This document shows positions 5,480-7,630 of a DNA stretch of 7,630 nt, piece after piece; position 1 is the first letter of the stretch; each line of letters opens with the position of its first letter. Below the pieces are notes generated by a model, which saw only the letters and a list, made by a program, of their open reading frames with translations, searched no databases and was not told the origin of the DNA. A program made the translations under genes and the position numbers. Where the stretch lies: assembly GCA_013372965.1 (NCBI GenBank), contig JABXIR010000009.1, positions 1 to 7,630 on the forward strand, written 5' to 3'. This stretch comes from Gammaproteobacteria bacterium (lineage in GTDB: Bacteria; Pseudomonadota; Gammaproteobacteria; Pseudomonadales; DSM-25080).

Positions 5480-5498
5480 TAAAATTCCGAGATATCTC
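5480..5498 (+). promoter_or_regulatory. Possible -10 box and 10-bp palindrome before ygfB
   Basis: TAAAAT (5480-5485) matches the -10 consensus in five of six positions, but the base run 17 upstream (TGGCGA, 5457-5462) is a poor -35. GAGATATCTC (5489-5498) is a perfect palindrome that would sit at the transcription start, 16 bases before the ATG. An activator or operator role is possible but unproved. Confidence 0.35.
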
Positions 5499-5514
5499 AA
5501 TTCAGGTGGATTTT

Positions 5515-6033
5515 ATGTCGAACACTGCAAAAGCCTACGCCATGCTCGATGACGTATTAAAGACAGAGGGCGCGTTTGTGTCACCGGCCGAATTACACGG
5601 CTGGCTCGTGGGGCGATTATGCGTTGCGGGCGGTGGAGACACCAAAGTCGCTGTGGAGCACGCACTCGATCAATTTTCTCTGGAACCGTCGGAAGGGCTG
5701 GTTCAAACGTTGAGTGCACTTCGTGAACTCGCGCGCTCACAGCTTGGCAGTATGGAGATGAACTTTATGCTCATGATGCCTGGGGATGACGTTCCTTTGA
5801 TTGAGCGTGGCATCGCGTTGTCGCATTGGTGCGATGGTTTTATCAGCTCGTTCGTGCTTGCCGGTGGTGAAACGAAAGGAGATTTTATGAAGGATCTCGT
5901 TGAGATCACTCGACTCGACTCTTCGCAGGCTGAGGACGATGTTGACGAAGTGTCTTTCGTAGAAGTATCAGAATACGTCCGTCTAGGTGTAATCTCACTA
6001 TATCTCGACGGCAAACAAGATAAATTACAGTAG
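5515..6033 (+). CDS. ygfB: YgfB family (UPF0149) protein
   Basis: The product has 172 residues and belongs to the YgfB/YecA-like all-helical family. Marker blocks are SPAELHGWLVGRLC (23-36; E. coli has TPAEMHGLISGMIC), MMPGDDVPLIERGIALSHWCDGF (87-109) and EVSEYVRLGVISLY (150-163). I chose ATG 5515 because AGGTGG (5504-5509) lies five bases upstream; the GTG at 5506 is inside that site. The biochemical function is not settled. In Pseudomonas aeruginosa, YgfB is reported to repress ampDh3 expression and so to raise beta-lactam resistance; whether that holds here is unknown. It is the first gene of a tight ygfB-pepP-ubiH set and is divergent from the zapA unit. The family is secure, the role is not. 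Confidence 0.93.
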   Translation: MSNTAKAYAMLDDVLKTEGAFVSPAELHGWLVGRLCVAGGGDTKVAVEHALDQFSLEPSEGLVQTLSALRELARSQLGSMEMNFMLMMPGDDVPLIERGIALSHWCDGFISSFVLAGGETKGDFMKDLVEITRLDSSQAEDDVDEVSFVEVSEYVRLGVISLYLDGKQDKLQ

Positions 6034-6042
6034 GTTGTTCAC

Positions 6043-7368
6043 ATGACAGAATTAAACGCAGTATACGGTGCACGTCGTCAACGTCTCCTTGACGCAATGC
6101 CAAATAATTCGGTTGCTCTCGTGTTGACCGGGCCGGAACAGGTACGTTCAAACGATTGTGATTACCACTTTCGACCCAATTCCGACTTCTACTACCTGAC
6201 CGGTTTCGAGGAGCCCGAAGCTGCTTTGTTGCTAAAAAAGGCGGAAGATGAAGCCACAGTGACGCTTTTCTGTCGCCCGAAAGATACGCTTCGCGAGATC
6301 TGGGATGGTCGACGAGTTGGGCCCGATGCCGCGAAGGAGCGCTTTGCAGTGGATTTCACCTTTGAAATTGCCGAGTTAGACCAAAGGATGGGCGAGGCAC
6401 TGTGTGATACCGATGTGGTCTTATTGAGTCAGCTACGACAAGAAGAGATCGCACCGATGTTTGAAAGTTGGATGGCTGTCGTGCGCGCTCAGCGAAAGCA
6501 GGGCGTCCGAGCGCCGGAATCGCGACTCGATCTTGACGCAGTATTGGCTGAACAACGTCTCATCAAAGATGCTCACGAAATAGCGCTTATGAGAACGGCA
6601 GCGAAGATTTCAGCAGACGCACACTCGCGTGCGATGGCGGTTACCAAGCCGGGTATTTGGGAATATCAAGTTGAAGCAGAAATAAAGCACGAATTTGCAA
6701 TGAATGGTGCTCGTCACGAGGCATACAACTCGATTGTCGGCAGTGGCGAGAATGCCTGCATTCTGCATTACGTAGAAAATAACGGCCAAACCCAAGACGG
6801 CGATCTGTTGCTCATCGATGCAGGATGTGAGTATCAGATGTATGCCGCTGACATTACTCGAACGTTCCCAGTCAATGGCAAATTCAGCGAAGCTCAGCGC
6901 GCCGTATATGAAGTGGTCCTCAAAGCCCAAGAAGCGGCGATCGACGTTATTGCTCCTGGCGTTAGTTACGATCGAATTCATGACACGGCCGTTCGTATTC
7001 TTACCGAGGGCATGGTAGAGCTCGGCTGGCTCGTGGGCGACGTAGACGAGTTGATCGAAACCGAGGCGTTCAAAAAGTACTACATGCACGGCACGGGCCA
7101 CTGGCTCGGCATTGATGTTCACGATGTAGGTGACTACCGCGTGGCCGGTGAGAAAACCTGGCGTAATTTAGAGGCTGGTATGGTACTGACGGTCGAACCA
7201 GCGCTGTACGTTGCCATCGACGATGAGACGGTTGACGCCAAGTGGCGGGGTATCGGTGTGCGTATCGAAGATGACATTCTAGTGACCGATTCGGGCTACG
7301 AAAACCTCACAGCGGATGTGCCAAAATCGATTGACGCGATCGAGGCGCTCGTAGGTTCGCGCGCGTGA
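6043..7368 (+). CDS. pepP: Xaa-Pro aminopeptidase P
   Basis: PepP removes an N-terminal residue that precedes proline, using two manganese ions, in the cytoplasm. The product has 441 residues, the same length as E. coli PepP, to which it aligns throughout from memory. The N-terminal domain (about 1-170) includes RPNSDFYYLTGFEEPEA (44-60). The C-terminal pita-bread catalytic domain starts near 175. The five metal ligands are all present: Asp259 (LLIDAG), Asp270 (ADITRTFP), His353 (HGTGHWLG), Glu385 (TVEPALY) and Glu409 (VRIEDD). The second active-site histidine of LGIDVHD is His360. The start lies nine bases after the ygfB stop, with only a weak AGG upstream. The TGA stop overlaps the GTG start of ubiH. 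This operon order is conserved in gammaproteobacteria. Confidence 0.97.
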   Translation: MTELNAVYGARRQRLLDAMPNNSVALVLTGPEQVRSNDCDYHFRPNSDFYYLTGFEEPEAALLLKKAEDEATVTLFCRPKDTLREIWDGRRVGPDAAKERFAVDFTFEIAELDQRMGEALCDTDVVLLSQLRQEEIAPMFESWMAVVRAQRKQGVRAPESRLDLDAVLAEQRLIKDAHEIALMRTAAKISADAHSRAMAVTKPGIWEYQVEAEIKHEFAMNGARHEAYNSIVGSGENACILHYVENNGQTQDGDLLLIDAGCEYQMYAADITRTFPVNGKFSEAQRAVYEVVLKAQEAAIDVIAPGVSYDRIHDTAVRILTEGMVELGWLVGDVDELIETEAFKKYYMHGTGHWLGIDVHDVGDYRVAGEKTWRNLEAGMVLTVEPALYVAIDDETVDAKWRGIGVRIEDDILVTDSGYENLTADVPKSIDAIEALVGSRA

Positions 7369-7630
7369 TAAAAGCGGATGTCGCCATTGTTGGCGGAGGA
7401 CTCGTTGGCCTCTCAACCGCAGTAGCAATGGCCGACCGACTTCCTGAGGCTCGAATAGTGGTCATCGATCGCGGGAGCTTAGAGGGGCTCCCAGAAGCTC
7501 AGCTCGATGTGAGGTCGTCGGCGCTTACTTCAGGATCTTGGTCGCGTCTTAAAGGGTGGGGCGTCGATGTCGATAAAACGGGTTTAACACCTATTCGCTC
7601 GATTCATGTCTCTGCTACGAAACATTGGGG
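7365..7630 (+). CDS. ubiH: UbiH-family FAD monooxygenase, 5' part only
   Basis: UbiH hydroxylates an octaprenyl-phenol intermediate in ubiquinone synthesis, as part of a membrane-associated complex. About 88 codons are visible before the window ends. They begin at a GTG that overlaps the pepP stop (GTGA, 7365-7368), giving VIKADVAIVGGGLVGLSTAV. The DVAIVGGGLVGL stretch (5-16) is the FAD-binding GxGxxG motif. VVIDRG (about 32-37) is the end of the second strand of that fold. LDVRSSALTSGSWSRLKGWGV matches the family block around DxRxxAL. Position after pepP points to UbiH rather than its paralogues UbiI or UbiF, which cannot be told apart securely from this short N-terminus. Coding by this frame is certain; the exact paralogue is likely. 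Confidence 0.88.
   Translation, partial: MIKADVAIVGGGLVGLSTAVAMADRLPEARIVVIDRGSLEGLPEAQLDVRSSALTSGSWSRLKGWGVDVDKTGLTPIRSIHVSATKHW

Noticed and set aside
6610..7122. 170-codon open frame on the minus strand within pepP
   Set aside because: It is wholly antisense to a clear, full-length PepP coding sequence that includes the metal-binding residues. It has no family resemblance and no sign of its own ribosome binding site.
1..7630. Mobile element, CRISPR array, prophage or defence island
   Set aside because: No spaced direct repeats, transposase or integrase frames, terminal inverted repeats or tRNA-linked sites are visible, and gene order is the conserved chromosomal one.

Overview
The window is ordinary chromosome from a gammaproteobacterium. 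The evidence is gene content and order: rpiA, then fau (ygfA), 6S RNA (ssrS) and zapA, divergent from ygfB, pepP and ubiH. This is the conserved neighbourhood that, from memory, E. coli carries in the same order with serA in place of ilvA. The divergent rpiA/ilvA pair is also known from pseudomonads. Base composition looks close to even. I cannot name the genus; nothing resembles a phage, IS element, CRISPR array or plasmid.

Layout. (1) 1-1460, plus strand: the 3' part of an unrecognised gene, then, by an ATGA stop/start overlap, a membrane protein with an N-terminal FHA domain, five predicted membrane segments and a Ser/Asp/Glu-rich tail. This is the only accessory-looking part. (2) 1457-2128, minus: rpiA, convergent with the FHA gene and sharing stop-codon bases with it. 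(3) 2280-3785, plus: ilvA, divergent from rpiA across a 151-bp gap that holds a 17-bp palindrome. (4) 3786-4165, plus: an intergenic stretch with candidate promoters and hairpins leading to a 47-codon gene for a single-span membrane peptide with a strong ribosome binding site. (5) 5378 down to 4146, minus: a short coiled-coil protein of the TIGR02449 type, zapA, 6S RNA and fau, apparently one transcription unit with an extra promoter for 6S at the zapA stop codon. (6) 5515-7630, plus: ygfB, pepP and the 5' part of ubiH, tightly packed as an operon.

How the genes work together. RpiA feeds the pentose phosphate pathway and IlvA opens isoleucine synthesis. Fau salvages 5-formyl-THF, 6S RNA modulates RNA polymerase in stationary phase, and ZapA with the coiled-coil protein concerns the division ring. 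YgfB is regulatory or unknown, PepP trims X-Pro N-termini, and UbiH works in ubiquinone synthesis.

The parts most worth a second look are the FHA gene pair, the reciprocal hairpins at the convergent FHA/rpiA junction, the unlisted small membrane peptide with a structured leader, and the fau ribosome binding site that lies inside the 6S RNA closing stem. I did not find convincing evidence of a wholly new multi-gene system.
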